DNA of 64,000 nucleotides from Pseudolachnospira sp051055405 (GTDB taxonomy: Bacteria; Bacillota; Clostridia; Lachnospirales; Lachnospiraceae), in assembly GCF_051055405.1 (NCBI RefSeq), contig NZ_CP167068.1, positions 248,001 through 312,000 of the forward strand, read 5' to 3'. Below are positions 9,231 through 18,175 of this stretch, one piece after another. Numbering within the stretch: the stretch's first letter is position 1; each line of letters begins with the position of its first letter. Under the pieces are notes generated by a model. It ran no database searches. It saw nothing but the letters and a program-made list of their open reading frames with translations, and was not told the DNA's origin. The position numbers and the translations under genes were made by a program.

Positions 9231-9842
9231 ATGCCGCTTACATCAAAGGAATTGTTGGAAGAGAGCAGAAAGAGACGGACGTACCGGTCTTTTTTGGAAG
9301 AACCGGTAGATTTAGAGGTCATCAAAGACTGTATTTTGACCGCAGGCACGGCGCCCAGCGGGGCAGACAAGCAGCCCTGGCATTTCTGCGTGGTGACGGA
9401 TCCGGAGATGAAAAAGAAAATCCGGGAACAGGCGGAGGAAGTGGAAAAGGAATTTTATGCGAACCGGATCAGCGATGAGTGGCGTGCAGACCTGGCCAAG
9501 TTAAAGACCAACTGGGAAAAGCCCTTTTTAACCCAGGCTCCTTGTCTGATTGTGATTTTTAAGGAGTTTTATCGGACGCTGCCGGACGGAACCAAGGACA
9601 AAAATTACTATGTGCCGGAATCCATCGGCATCTCTATGGGATTTTTGATCAATGCGATTCGGAACGCGGGATACGCGAGCTTGACCTATACTCCGGCGCC
9701 GCCGGCATTTTTAAGCGATTTACTGGAACGGCCGGAAGGCGAAACTCCGGTCATGGTATTGTGCGTCGGAAAGCCGGACCCGAATTTTGAACTTCCAAAG
9801 CTTCGGAAGAAGACTTTGGAAGAGATTGCGACGTTTATCTAA
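9231..9842 (+). CDS. Nitroreductase-family FMN oxidoreductase
   Basis: A 203-residue protein of the NfsB/iodotyrosine-deiodinase-like nitroreductase family. The N-terminal phosphate-binding arginines are in KRRTYRSFLEEPV, and GTAPSGADKQPWHF is the typical FMN contact region. A second FMN segment is seen around NAIRNAGYASLTYTPAP. A GGGAGG site precedes the start. It sits between the Nudix gene and sdaAB on the same strand with short gaps. Physiological electron acceptor unknown. Confidence 0.9.
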   Translation: MPLTSKELLEESRKRRTYRSFLEEPVDLEVIKDCILTAGTAPSGADKQPWHFCVVTDPEMKKKIREQAEEVEKEFYANRISDEWRADLAKLKTNWEKPFLTQAPCLIVIFKEFYRTLPDGTKDKNYYVPESIGISMGFLINAIRNAGYASLTYTPAPPAFLSDLLERPEGETPVMVLCVGKPDPNFELPKLRKKTLEEIATFI

Positions 9843-9856
9843 CAAGGAGGCACCTG

Positions 9857-10525
9857 ATGGGCGTATTCGATATCATCGGCCCGGTTATGGTGGGCCCGTC
9901 CAGTTCTCATACCGCCGGCGCTGTGCGGATCGGTTATATCGCAAGATTGCTTTTGGGAGAACCGGTAAAGGCGGCTAAAATTGATCTGTACGGCTCTTTC
10001 CTGGCCACGGGAAAGGGACACGGTACCGACCGGGCATTGGTAGCCGGGTTGCTGGGCATGAAGCCCGATGACAACCGGATTCCTTTTAGCTTTGGGCTGG
10101 CGGAAGAAGCTGGGGTAGAAATTACCTTCGGCCAGGCAAACCTGAGAGACGTTAACCCCAATACGGCGCGGATTCGCATGACGGGGGAGGGTGGCCAGAC
10201 CTTGGAGGTCATGGGCTCGTCTCTTGGCGGCGGAAAAATTCGAATCTGTCAGGTGGATGGGATCGAAGCGCATTTTAGTGGAGAAAGCCCTACTTTGGTG
10301 ATTCGGAATCAGGATATTCCCGGTTCTGTGACGGAAGTGACCTCTCTGCTTCGGGAAAAAGAAGTGAATATTGCGACGATGCAGCTATATCGAGACTGCC
10401 CCGGCGGGGACGCCGTGATGGTTCTGGAATGCGATCAGGAAGTACCAAAGGAAGTGCGGCGGCATCTAAAGAGCCTGCCGGAAGTAAAACGGGTCACGTA
10501 TCTGAGTCTGAAGGAGGGCGAGTGA
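9857..10525 (+). CDS. sdaAB: L-serine dehydratase, beta subunit
   Basis: A 222-residue subunit of the iron-sulfur L-serine dehydratase, which deaminates serine to pyruvate and ammonia. The N-terminal domain begins with GPVMVGPSSSHTAGAVRIG, a signature of the family, and the C-terminal part (about 145-220) is an ACT-type regulatory domain (IPGSVTEVTSLLREKEVNIATMQ). AAGGAGG precedes the start. It overlaps sdaAA by one base (TGATG), the normal arrangement for two-subunit Firmicutes enzymes. Confidence 0.96.
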   Translation: MGVFDIIGPVMVGPSSSHTAGAVRIGYIARLLLGEPVKAAKIDLYGSFLATGKGHGTDRALVAGLLGMKPDDNRIPFSFGLAEEAGVEITFGQANLRDVNPNTARIRMTGEGGQTLEVMGSSLGGGKIRICQVDGIEAHFSGESPTLVIRNQDIPGSVTEVTSLLREKEVNIATMQLYRDCPGGDAVMVLECDQEVPKEVRRHLKSLPEVKRVTYLSLKEGE

Positions 10526-11397
10526 TGGGATTTTCATCCTTGGCAGAGATCGCGGAGAGAGCAAAGGCAGAGCAGCTTCCCTTTTGGCGTGTGATTTTTG
10601 AGGACGATTGCGTATTCTCTCAGACAGAACCGGAGAGCTCCTGGAAAAAGATGCAGGACATGTATCAAGCCATGAAGGCGGCGGACGAAGGTTATGATGA
10701 AAATCAAAAGTCGGCCAGCGGTCTGGTGGGCGGCGACGGAGCGCGGATGGCAGCCTATGCAGAGGCGGAAAAAAGTCTGTGCGGTTCCTTTTTTGGCCAG
10801 GTAATCGCAAGGGCGCTGAAGATGGGAGAGAGCAACGCCTGCATGAGGCGGATCGTGGCGGCTCCCACGGCTGGGTCCTGCGGCGTGCTGCCGGCGGTTC
10901 TTTTGACCTATGAAAAAGAGCGTCAGCCGGAGGAAGAACGCATCTTGCAGGCGCTCTACGTGGCCGCCGGGATTGGCGGTGTGATCGCCGTCCGATCCAG
11001 TATCTCCGGAGCGCGTGGCGGCTGCCAGGCGGAGATCGGCGCGTCCAGCGCCATGGCCGCGGGAGCCCTGACCTTTCTGCAAGGGGGAGATACGGAAGCG
11101 ATTCTTCACAGCGCGGCGATGGCTTTAAAAAACCTTCTCGGTCTGGTATGCGATCCGGTAGCCGGATTGGTGGAAGTGCCCTGCGTCAAGCGCAATGTGA
11201 TCGGCGCGGTCAATGCCTTAAGCGCGGCAGATATGGCTTTGGCAGGGGTTCGCAGCGCCATTCCTCCAGATGAAGTCATCGACGCGATGAGAAGCGTCGG
11301 AGACCTGATGAGCGGGGATTTGCGGGAAACCGGAAGAGGCGGGCTAGCGGGTACGCCGACCGGCCGGGCGATTTTTGAGAGGTTGAAAAAAAGATAG
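10525..11397 (+). CDS. sdaAA: L-serine dehydratase, alpha subunit, iron-sulfur-dependent
   Basis: Catalytic subunit, 290 residues from ATG 10525. The [4Fe-4S] cysteines expected for the family are visible in APTAGSCGVLPA, in CDPVAGLVEVPCVKRN, and the intervening ARGGCQAEIG. I chose ATG 10525 because it couples to the sdaAB stop and the SdaAA homology begins at MGFSSLAEIAERAK; the open frame runs back to 10429 inside sdaAB. The cluster must be protected from oxygen, in line with an anaerobic host. A strong hairpin follows. Confidence 0.96.
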   Translation: MGFSSLAEIAERAKAEQLPFWRVIFEDDCVFSQTEPESSWKKMQDMYQAMKAADEGYDENQKSASGLVGGDGARMAAYAEAEKSLCGSFFGQVIARALKMGESNACMRRIVAAPTAGSCGVLPAVLLTYEKERQPEEERILQALYVAAGIGGVIAVRSSISGARGGCQAEIGASSAMAAGALTFLQGGDTEAILHSAAMALKNLLGLVCDPVAGLVEVPCVKRNVIGAVNALSAADMALAGVRSAIPPDEVIDAMRSVGDLMSGDLRETGRGGLAGTPTGRAIFERLKKR

Positions 11398-11403
11398 AGA
11401 AAA

Positions 11404-11449
11404 TGGAAAGAAGGATTCAAGATTCTTTGTTCTTGAATCCTTCTTTCCA
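11404..11449 (+). terminator. Long perfect hairpin after sdaAA
   Basis: A 19-bp uninterrupted stem beginning TGGAAAGAAGG with an 8-base loop. There is no T run behind it; instead its 3' arm contains the -35 box of the next promoter. Confidence 0.7.
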
Positions 11450-11461
11450 TAATGCTATAAT
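11433..11461 (+). promoter_or_regulatory. Promoter for the tsaC operon, embedded in the terminator hairpin
   Basis: TTGAAT (11433-11438) and a perfect TATAAT (11456-11461) with a 17-base spacer. The -35 box lies within the 3' arm of the sdaAA hairpin. Confidence 0.7.
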
Positions 11462-11537
11462 AAGGTTGCCCTTATCAGGAGGTATCTTCTATTGAGATAC
11501 TCTGGCGGGAAATCCATTAAAGGGATGTGGAGAGGGA

Positions 11538-12614
11538 ATGAACACGGAAATTTGTCCGATGACAACAAAAGAGGAACGCTGTCCGGCCATTCAGCGCGCC
11601 GCCAGGCTGCTGAGAGAAGGCAAGCTGGTGGCTTTTCCCACAGAGACGGTATACGGCCTTGGCGGAAACGGTTTGGACCCTCAGGCTGCGTCCCGTATTT
11701 ATGCGGCAAAGGGCCGGCCCTCGGACAACCCTCTGATTCTTCATATTTGCGACCGGGAGGAGCTGCCTCCTTTGGTTCGCCGGATTCCGGAAGCGGCAAA
11801 GCGGCTGATGGACGCTTTTTGGCCGGGTCCCTTGACATTGATCTTTGAAAAAAGTGAAAAAGTTCCCCTGGAGAGTACCGGGGGATTGGATACGGTAGCG
11901 ATTCGTTTTCCCAGCCATCCAGTGGCCCAGGAATTGATCCGGGAAGCGGGAGTTCCGATTGCAGCGCCGAGCGCGAACCTATCGGGTCGTCCCAGCCCTA
12001 CGACGGCGGAACATGTGATACAGGATTTATCGGGCAGAATTGAGATGATTTTGGACGGCGGGCCGGTGGAGATCGGTTTGGAATCCACCATCATTGATGT
12101 GACGGGAGAGATTCCCTTGATTTTGCGTCCAGGCTATATCAGTCTTGTGCAGCTGCGGGAGGTTTTAGGAAGCGGCGAGTTTGACCCGGCGATTTTAGGA
12201 AAGCCGGATTCAGATTTGCGTCCGCGGGCGCCGGGAATGAAGTACCGGCACTACGCGCCGAAAGCGGAGCTTACCATTGTGGAAGGGAAGCCGGAAGCCG
12301 TTGCCAGCCGGATTCTTTCTCTGGCAAAAGAGAAAAAAAATCAGGGTTTTCGGGTTGGAATTCTCTGTTCGGAGGAAAGCAGAGGGCGGTATGACGCTTC
12401 TTTTGTGAAGACCATCGGAACGCGGGCGAAGGAGGAAACTATTGCCCATAATTTGTACCGTTGTCTTCGGGAATTTGATGAGGAAGAGAAAGAATTTGTT
12501 TACTCAGAGGCTTTTTCAGAGGGGCCGCTGGGGGCAGCTATCATGAACCGGTTGATGAAAGCCGCCGGGTACCGGATACTGCAGGCAGGAGGCGAAGATG
12601 AAAACCTACCATAA
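11538..12614 (+). CDS. tsaC: Threonylcarbamoyl-AMP synthase (Sua5/YrdC/TsaC type)
   Basis: Makes L-threonylcarbamoyladenylate, the first intermediate of the t6A37 modification of ANN-decoding tRNAs. The 358 residues comprise the YrdC domain (about 12-200), with KLVAFPTETVYGLGGNG and APSANLSGRPSPT as hallmarks, and the C-terminal Sua5 domain (about 225-350), so this is the long Sua5 form. GGAGAGG precedes the ATG. It overlaps the phosphatase gene by 17 bases. The order Sua5 - low-MW phosphatase - rpiB is the same as ywlC - ywlE - ywlF in Bacillus subtilis. Confidence 0.95.
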   Translation: MNTEICPMTTKEERCPAIQRAARLLREGKLVAFPTETVYGLGGNGLDPQAASRIYAAKGRPSDNPLILHICDREELPPLVRRIPEAAKRLMDAFWPGPLTLIFEKSEKVPLESTGGLDTVAIRFPSHPVAQELIREAGVPIAAPSANLSGRPSPTTAEHVIQDLSGRIEMILDGGPVEIGLESTIIDVTGEIPLILRPGYISLVQLREVLGSGEFDPAILGKPDSDLRPRAPGMKYRHYAPKAELTIVEGKPEAVASRILSLAKEKKNQGFRVGILCSEESRGRYDASFVKTIGTRAKEETIAHNLYRCLREFDEEEKEFVYSEAFSEGPLGAAIMNRLMKAAGYRILQAGGEDENLP

Positions 12615-13056
12615 AGTGATCTTTGTCTGTATGGATAATACATGCCGGAGCATTATGGCTGAGGCTGTCATGAACAGCGTTAACTGGAAAAAGACGCTCC
12701 AGGTGCTTTCAAGAGGATTGGTCGTCCTTTTTCCGGAACCGATGAATCCCAAAGCGGTCGCGATCTTAAAAGGGAATCAGCTGGAACCTTCGAAAGAAAG
12801 TTCAGAACAGCTCTCCGTGGAAGATTTGGAAGCGGGTACTTTGGTATTGACCATGACTGAATATGAATGCTGCCAGGCAAAAGAATCTTTTCAGGGAGAG
12901 GCGGATATCTATTCTATCGGAGAATTTGTTCGAAAACCGGGGGATATCAACCTGCCCCATGGGGGTACGCTGGCAGAATATGGGGCATGCTATGAGTATA
13001 TTGATTTGATGGTGAAAATGGCAGCGGAACGATTACTAAAGGAGGAAGCGATATGA
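12598..13056 (+). CDS. Low-molecular-weight phosphatase, protein-arginine-phosphatase-like (YwlE type)
   Basis: A 152-residue protein of the LMW-PTP fold. The P-loop reads CMDNTCRS, satisfying CX5R. The Thr at the fifth P-loop position is the residue that marks YwlE-type protein-arginine phosphatases, whereas tyrosine phosphatases have Ile there. The segment where the catalytic general acid (Asp-Pro) is expected reads GDINLPHGGT, with Leu in place of Asp, so acid catalysis is questionable unless the nearby Asp substitutes. Gene order supports the YwlE assignment. It overlaps rpiB by 4 bases (ATGA). Confidence 0.85.
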   Translation: MKTYHKVIFVCMDNTCRSIMAEAVMNSVNWKKTLQVLSRGLVVLFPEPMNPKAVAILKGNQLEPSKESSEQLSVEDLEAGTLVLTMTEYECCQAKESFQGEADIYSIGEFVRKPGDINLPHGGTLAEYGACYEYIDLMVKMAAERLLKEEAI

Positions 13057-13481
13057 TAGCATTAGGAAGTGACCATGGCGGATTTGCACTGAAACAGGAA
13101 GTGATCGCCTATCTGGAAAAGAATGGTATGGAATACAAGGATTTTGGCTGTTATGATGAGAAATCCTGCGATTACCCGGAGTACGCTCATGCAGTGGCTC
13201 ACGCGGTGGCAGATGGGGTTTGCGAGAAGGGGATTTTGATTTGCGGCACCGGTATCGGCATGTCCTTGGCGGCCAATAAGGTAAAAGGTATCCGGGCCGC
13301 TCTTTGTGGAGACTGTTTTTCTGCCCAGATGACGAGAGAACATAATGATGCCAATGTGCTTTGTATGGGAGCCCGCGTGGTAGGGGCAGGATTGGCTTTA
13401 AAGATTGTGGAGATCTTTTTGACCACAGAATTTTCCAACGACGAACGCCATATGCGTAGAATTGCTAAGATTGAAGAGTAG
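13053..13481 (+). CDS. rpiB: Ribose-5-phosphate isomerase B
   Basis: Interconverts ribose-5-phosphate and ribulose-5-phosphate. The 142 residues carry the N-terminal GSDHGGFALK, the catalytic Cys in LICGTGIGMSLAANK, and the NVLCMGARVVG stretch typical of RpiB (LacA/RpiB family). The start is coupled to the upstream stop. In this operon it follows the YwlE-like phosphatase as in other Firmicutes. Confidence 0.95.
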   Translation: MIALGSDHGGFALKQEVIAYLEKNGMEYKDFGCYDEKSCDYPEYAHAVAHAVADGVCEKGILICGTGIGMSLAANKVKGIRAALCGDCFSAQMTREHNDANVLCMGARVVGAGLALKIVEIFLTTEFSNDERHMRRIAKIEE

Positions 13482-13494
13482 ATAGGGAGGGCAT

Positions 13495-13977
13495 ATGGAA
13501 AAGCGGAGTGATTATATTACTTGGGATGAATATTTCATGGGAGTCGCGAAACTGAGCGCCCGGCGTTCCAAAGACCCAAACACACAGGTTGGAGCTTGTA
13601 TTGTCAGCGCGGATCATAAGATCTTATCGATGGGCTACAATGGGTTCCCTAGCGGCTGTTCGGACGATGAATTTCCGTGGGCACGGGATGGAGAAGGAAT
13701 CGATACCAAGTACCTCTATGTCACCCACAGCGAGCTAAATGCCATTTTAAATTATCGAGGCGGAAGCCTTGAGGGAAGTACGCTCTATGTAAGTTTATTT
13801 CCCTGTAATGAATGCGCGAAAGCGATTATTCAGGCCGGTATCCGTACGGTTGTGTATGAAGAAGATAAATATTCTGAGTCCGATGCGGTTCGGGCATCAA
13901 AACGGATGTTTGACGCCGCCGGAGTCCGGTATTACCAGTACCAGAAAACGGGACGAAAGGTTGAACTGGAATTATAA
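13495..13977 (+). CDS. dCMP deaminase (ComEB-like)
   Basis: Zinc-dependent deoxycytidylate deaminase, 160 residues, converting dCMP to dUMP for dTTP synthesis. Zinc ligands are in THSELNAIL (His, with the catalytic Glu) and PCNECAKAI (two Cys). The N-terminal ARRSKDPNTQVGACIV segment is characteristic of the dCMP deaminase/ComEB group rather than of cytidine deaminases. It is followed without any gap by the next gene. Confidence 0.93.
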   Translation: MEKRSDYITWDEYFMGVAKLSARRSKDPNTQVGACIVSADHKILSMGYNGFPSGCSDDEFPWARDGEGIDTKYLYVTHSELNAILNYRGGSLEGSTLYVSLFPCNECAKAIIQAGIRTVVYEEDKYSESDAVRASKRMFDAAGVRYYQYQKTGRKVELEL

Positions 13978-16548
13978 ATGGGAAAAGCTTTTAAAAAGAT
14001 TTTGATTTTGGCCGGCATCTTTCTGGTGGTGGCCATTCTCGTATTTTTTCTGTTGTTAAAAGATCGGGAAAAAGAGGAAGTTTCCTATGAGGCGATGGAG
14101 GCGGCTTCCCTTCCGGTACTGTCTCTGACGGTAGAGGACCAGGAGGTCAATGTTCTCTATGGATATACAGCGGAAATGAAGGAAGCCTACATGGGAGAGA
14201 CTCTGACGCCTCTTCCGGAGGATCGAAAACTTCCGGTGGCGGTGTCTACCTATGGCAACACGGTGACCGGTCTTTCCTATGAGATTCGCACGATGGACGG
14301 AAACGGCCTGATTGAGCGAAGAGAGCTGCAGGACTGGCGGGAGGAAGACGGCCAAATTCAAGTGGAACTTCCGATTCAAGATTTGCTTGGCCGCAACATA
14401 GAATACCGTCTCCGGATTTTGGTTTCCACAGAAGAACGGGAAAATATTTCCTATTACACTCGAGTGGTCTGGGGTCAGGGGATGAAGACCAGGGAGATGT
14501 TGGAGTATGTAAAAGGGTTCCATGATGAAACTTTTACGAAAACAGACAGCGAGAATTATGCGGTGAATCTAGAATCGGATCAATCCGCGGACAACGGTAC
14601 GCTGGCTTATACCAATATTCATTCCAGTTTTGATCAGATTACCTGGGCGAAGCTGGCGCCGAGCCAGATTGGGGAACCCCAGATTCAAATTTTGCAGATC
14701 AATTCGACCTTTGGTTCGTTTTTGGTGCGTTATGAGCTTCAGGCGGAAGGGGAAAACGATCGGATCGGTACGTATCTGGTGGAAGAATACTTTTGTCTGA
14801 ATTGGTCGCCGCAGCGTTTTTATCTGATGGCTTATGAGCGAAACATGAACCAGGTTTTTGAGGCGTCTGCAGATACCATCACCAGCGAGGGGATTGATTT
14901 CGGCGTGACGCTGCCGGAGCGGGTTGCCTTGGCGGAGTCGGGCAAGCCCTCCACCAGGGAAAATGGAGAGAAAGAATACCAGGTATTCGTCGTGAACGGC
15001 GAGCTCTGGAGCTACTGCCCAGAAAATCAGGAAGCGGTCCGCATCTTTACGTTTCGCGATGAGAAGGAAGAGGGCTGGCGGCGCAATCACCAGGAGTATG
15101 GTATTCGTACGGTGAATGTGGACAATTTAGGGAATGTAGAGTTTTTTGTTTTTGGCTATATGAACCGGGGAGTTCACGAGGGGCAGACGGGATTATCCTA
15201 TTACCGGTATGTGAAGGCGGACAACGCTTTGCAGGAGGTGTTCTATATTGCTTCGGATAAGCCTTATCAGGTGCTGAAGGAAGGGATCGATACGTTAGCC
15301 TATAAAAGCAGCCGGGAACTTCTATATCTAAAATTTGATAATAACGTCTATGCCATTGATTACGTGGGAAATGAATTTGTCGTTGTTGTGGAAAACGCCG
15401 AGGCCCGCGGCTTTGTGGTCAATCAAACCCAGGACGCGATTGCCTGGCAGCAAGGCGAAAATTTGCAGGAGGCGGATTCCGTTCGGATTTTGTATTTAGA
15501 TTCCGGGGAAAGTCATGTGCTGGAAGCGGCGGATGGAGAGTATCTGCGGACTCAGGGATTTATCGATCAGGATTTTATCTGCAGCATTGGGCGGACCGAG
15601 GAGATAAAAAGGTCGGGCTTAGAGGCCTTATACCCTCAGTACGCGTTGACCATCACGGATGCGGCGGGAACGGAGATTTCCCGGTATCAGTACGATGGGA
15701 TCTATATTTCTTCGGTTTCTGTGGGAGAAGGACAGGTACATTTAAGCCGTCTGAGAAAGAACTCATCTGGGGACTATGAATATATGGATGGGGATACCCT
15801 GATGCAGAGCAATGCAGAATCCAGCAGAGAAAAGGAAAAATTGGCGCAAAAGGATGGAGAGAAACGAAAACGAATCTGGTATTTGCCCCTTACTCAAAAC
15901 GGGGAGGGAAAAAAGAATCTGAACGTTACGTCTCCCAATAAGATTCTCTATGGCGGGAGTTCTTCCCTGGATCTTTCCCACTATTCGGAAGGAATGGACC
16001 ACGTTCGTTATTATGCGTACGCCTATGGACATTTACAGACGGTCCGGGATCGGGCGGGAGAAGCGATTTCCCAGATTTACGATAAGATGGGATGGGTAAC
16101 CGACAGTAACGGAAACGCCATTTGGCGGCGGACGGAGAGAGCGCTTACTGTCAGTATTCCGATTGCGGAAGAAGCAAAGGTTGCTGCGCCGGACGACCGG
16201 CTGATGGGATGCATCGTTGGAATTTTGCGGAAAGAAGGCGTGGAGGAGGACATCCATGAACGCCTGGCCGCTGGGGAAAACGCTCAATTGATCCTATCGG
16301 AGCTTTTACCGGGAACGGTGATGGATTTGAGCGGTTGTACGTTAAAACAGCTATTTTACTATATCAACCGGCAGACGCCGGTCATTGCCCTCAGCGAGGA
16401 CAAAGGGCCGATTCTTTTGGTGGGATACGACCAGTATAATGTGGAGCTGTATGATCCCCTGGAGGGGACGGTTACAAAGAAGGGACAAAACGATGCGGAA
16501 GACTATTTTCGTCAGGCGGGAAGCAGGTTCCTTGGCTATGTGAAATAA
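13978..16548 (+). CDS. Membrane-anchored exported protein of unknown function with a degenerate C39-like C-terminal domain
   Basis: I do not recognise this 856-residue protein as a named family. One membrane segment near residues 6-26 leaves a short cytoplasmic head and a large outside part. Residues 50-170 look like a beta-rich domain, and the middle (about 300-640) has repeated short beta-strand motifs with Asp/Gly turns, resembling a propeller. The last 120 residues resemble the C39/papain-like fold: a Cys (about residue 745, in LMGCIVGILRKEG), then TLKQLFYYINRQTPVIAL and LLVGYDQYNVELYDPLEGT. The His expected just before LLVGYD is missing (GPI instead), so it is probably a non-catalytic or binding version. 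Its ATG follows the dCMP deaminase stop directly, so it is translationally linked to the tsaC operon. Confidence 0.85.
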   Translation: MGKAFKKILILAGIFLVVAILVFFLLLKDREKEEVSYEAMEAASLPVLSLTVEDQEVNVLYGYTAEMKEAYMGETLTPLPEDRKLPVAVSTYGNTVTGLSYEIRTMDGNGLIERRELQDWREEDGQIQVELPIQDLLGRNIEYRLRILVSTEERENISYYTRVVWGQGMKTREMLEYVKGFHDETFTKTDSENYAVNLESDQSADNGTLAYTNIHSSFDQITWAKLAPSQIGEPQIQILQINSTFGSFLVRYELQAEGENDRIGTYLVEEYFCLNWSPQRFYLMAYERNMNQVFEASADTITSEGIDFGVTLPERVALAESGKPSTRENGEKEYQVFVVNGELWSYCPENQEAVRIFTFRDEKEEGWRRNHQEYGIRTVNVDNLGNVEFFVFGYMNRGVHEGQTGLSYYRYVKADNALQEVFYIASDKPYQVLKEGIDTLAYKSSRELLYLKFDNNVYAIDYVGNEFVVVVENAEARGFVVNQTQDAIAWQQGENLQEADSVRILYLDSGESHVLEAADGEYLRTQGFIDQDFICSIGRTEEIKRSGLEALYPQYALTITDAAGTEISRYQYDGIYISSVSVGEGQVHLSRLRKNSSGDYEYMDGDTLMQSNAESSREKEKLAQKDGEKRKRIWYLPLTQNGEGKKNLNVTSPNKILYGGSSSLDLSHYSEGMDHVRYYAYAYGHLQTVRDRAGEAISQIYDKMGWVTDSNGNAIWRRTERALTVSIPIAEEAKVAAPDDRLMGCIVGILRKEGVEEDIHERLAAGENAQLILSELLPGTVMDLSGCTLKQLFYYINRQTPVIALSEDKGPILLVGYDQYNVELYDPLEGTVTKKGQNDAEDYFRQAGSRFLGYVK

Positions 16549-16678
16549 AGAAAAAGAGCGTGTGCGGTTTGGTAATAACTGTAAAAAACTATTAATATTC
16601 TTAGGACTATATCTTGTTATCCTGTCGACATAAAAGGGCAAGATATGGCGGAAAGTGTAGGAAAATGCGGCTTTTTTG

Positions 16679-16706
16679 GGGGCGGACAGGCAGTCTGCCC
16701 CATTTT
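16679..16706 (+). terminator. Terminator before murA
   Basis: GGGGCGGAC pairs with GTCTGCCCC (one G-U) around a 5-base loop, followed by ATTTT. Confidence 0.65.
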
Positions 16707-16722
16707 CAAATGTTAAAAAATC

Positions 16723-16751
16723 TTTACAAACTTTACGGATAATGGTAGAAT
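16723..16751 (+). promoter_or_regulatory. Promoter for murA
   Basis: TTTACA and TAGAAT with a 17-base spacer, 42 bases before the murA start. Confidence 0.6.
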
Positions 16752-16793
16752 AGCATTCAGTGAGAGAAACCAACTAGTCAGGGGAGTCTGAAC

Positions 16794-18083
16794 ATGCAAT
16801 ATATCATGAGGGGGGGAGCCCCCCTAGTCGGAGAAGTGGTCATCAGCGGCGCAAAGAATGCTGCGCTTGGAATTTTAGCGGCTGCGATCATGACCGATGA
16901 GTCAGTCGTTATTGATAATTTGCCGGATGTCCAAGATATTCGGGTTTTGCTGGATGCGATGCGGGAAATCGGTGTGATTGTGGAGCGGCGTGATAGCCAC
17001 TCCGTTCGGATCAATGGGAGCAATATCCACAAGGTTCGCGTGGATAACGCCTACATAAGGAAAATTCGGGCTGGATATTATCTTCTGGGAGCCTTGCTTG
17101 GAAAATACCGCCATGCGGAGGTGGCTCTTCCTGGAGGATGTAATATTGGAAGCCGCCCCATTGACCAGCATCTAAAGGGGTTCCGCGCTTTGAATGCGAA
17201 GGTGGACGTGCTTCACGGCTGTGTGATCGCGGATGCAAAGCAGCTGGCGGGCGGACATGTTTACTTGGATATGGTATCCGTAGGAGCTACGATTAATGTC
17301 ATGCTGGCCGCTGTGCTGGCGTTGGGAAATACCACCATTGAGAATGCGGCAAAGGAACCGCATGTTGTGGACGTCGCCAATATGTTGAATTCTATGGGCG
17401 CCAATATCAAAGGCGCTGGAACCGATGTGATTCGGATTCGCGGCGTAGAACGGCTTCATGGAACCGAATATACGATTATACCGGATCAGATTGAAGCGGG
17501 AACCTTTATGTTTGCCGCGGCAGTGACCAAAGGCGATGTGATGGTAAAAAATGTGATTCCGAAACACATGGAAGCGGTTTCCTCGAAGCTTTTGGAGATG
17601 GGATGCGAGGTGGTGGAGTTTGACGACACGATCCGCGTGGTTGGAAAGCCTCAGCTGCGTTCCTGTAATGTGAAGACATTGCCCTATCCTGGATTTCCGA
17701 CGGACATGCAGCCTCAGATGTGCGTGACCTTGACTCTTTCCGGCGGGACTGGAATTGTGACGGAGAGCATATTTGAAAATCGTTTTAAATATGTGGATGA
17801 GCTGACGAAGATGGGAGCTCAGATTAAAGTGGAGAGTAATATCGCTGTGATTGACGGCGTGAGCCGTTTGACCGGAGCGGAACTGGTAGCGCCGGATCTC
17901 CGAGCGGGAGCCGCGCTGGTGCTGGCGGGTCTTAGCGCAGAGGGAATCACGACGGTGGACAACATCGAATACATTCTTCGTGGATACGAAGGTTTTGATA
18001 AGAAACTTCAGGGTCTTGGAGCGATGATCGAGCTTGTAAACGATGAGCGGGAGGCAAAGAAATTCCGTTTTCGGGCAGGCTGA
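16794..18083 (+). CDS. murA: UDP-N-acetylglucosamine 1-carboxyvinyltransferase
   Basis: First committed step of peptidoglycan synthesis: adds enolpyruvate from PEP to UDP-GlcNAc. Length 429 residues, normal for MurA. The catalytic cysteine is present in LPGGCNIGSRPIDQH, so the enzyme keeps the residue attacked by fosfomycin. SGAKNAALGILAAA near the N-terminus and PTDMQPQ further on are further family marks. A GGGGAG site precedes the ATG and the gene has its own promoter. Firmicutes often have two murA genes; which copy this is cannot be told here. Confidence 0.96.
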   Translation: MQYIMRGGAPLVGEVVISGAKNAALGILAAAIMTDESVVIDNLPDVQDIRVLLDAMREIGVIVERRDSHSVRINGSNIHKVRVDNAYIRKIRAGYYLLGALLGKYRHAEVALPGGCNIGSRPIDQHLKGFRALNAKVDVLHGCVIADAKQLAGGHVYLDMVSVGATINVMLAAVLALGNTTIENAAKEPHVVDVANMLNSMGANIKGAGTDVIRIRGVERLHGTEYTIIPDQIEAGTFMFAAAVTKGDVMVKNVIPKHMEAVSSKLLEMGCEVVEFDDTIRVVGKPQLRSCNVKTLPYPGFPTDMQPQMCVTLTLSGGTGIVTESIFENRFKYVDELTKMGAQIKVESNIAVIDGVSRLTGAELVAPDLRAGAALVLAGLSAEGITTVDNIEYILRGYEGFDKKLQGLGAMIELVNDEREAKKFRFRAG

Positions 18084-18131
18084 CGGGAAGACTTAGAAGA
18101 GTAATGTTCGGATGGAATACAGAGAAAATAA

Positions 18132-18175
18132 AAAACCGCAAGTGATCGCAAATGCGATGGCTTGCGGTTTTCTAA
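18132..18175 (+). terminator. Terminator after murA
   Basis: AAAACCGCAAG pairs with CTTGCGGTTTT; the T run is CGGTTTTCTAA. The group II intron begins immediately after it. Confidence 0.85.
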
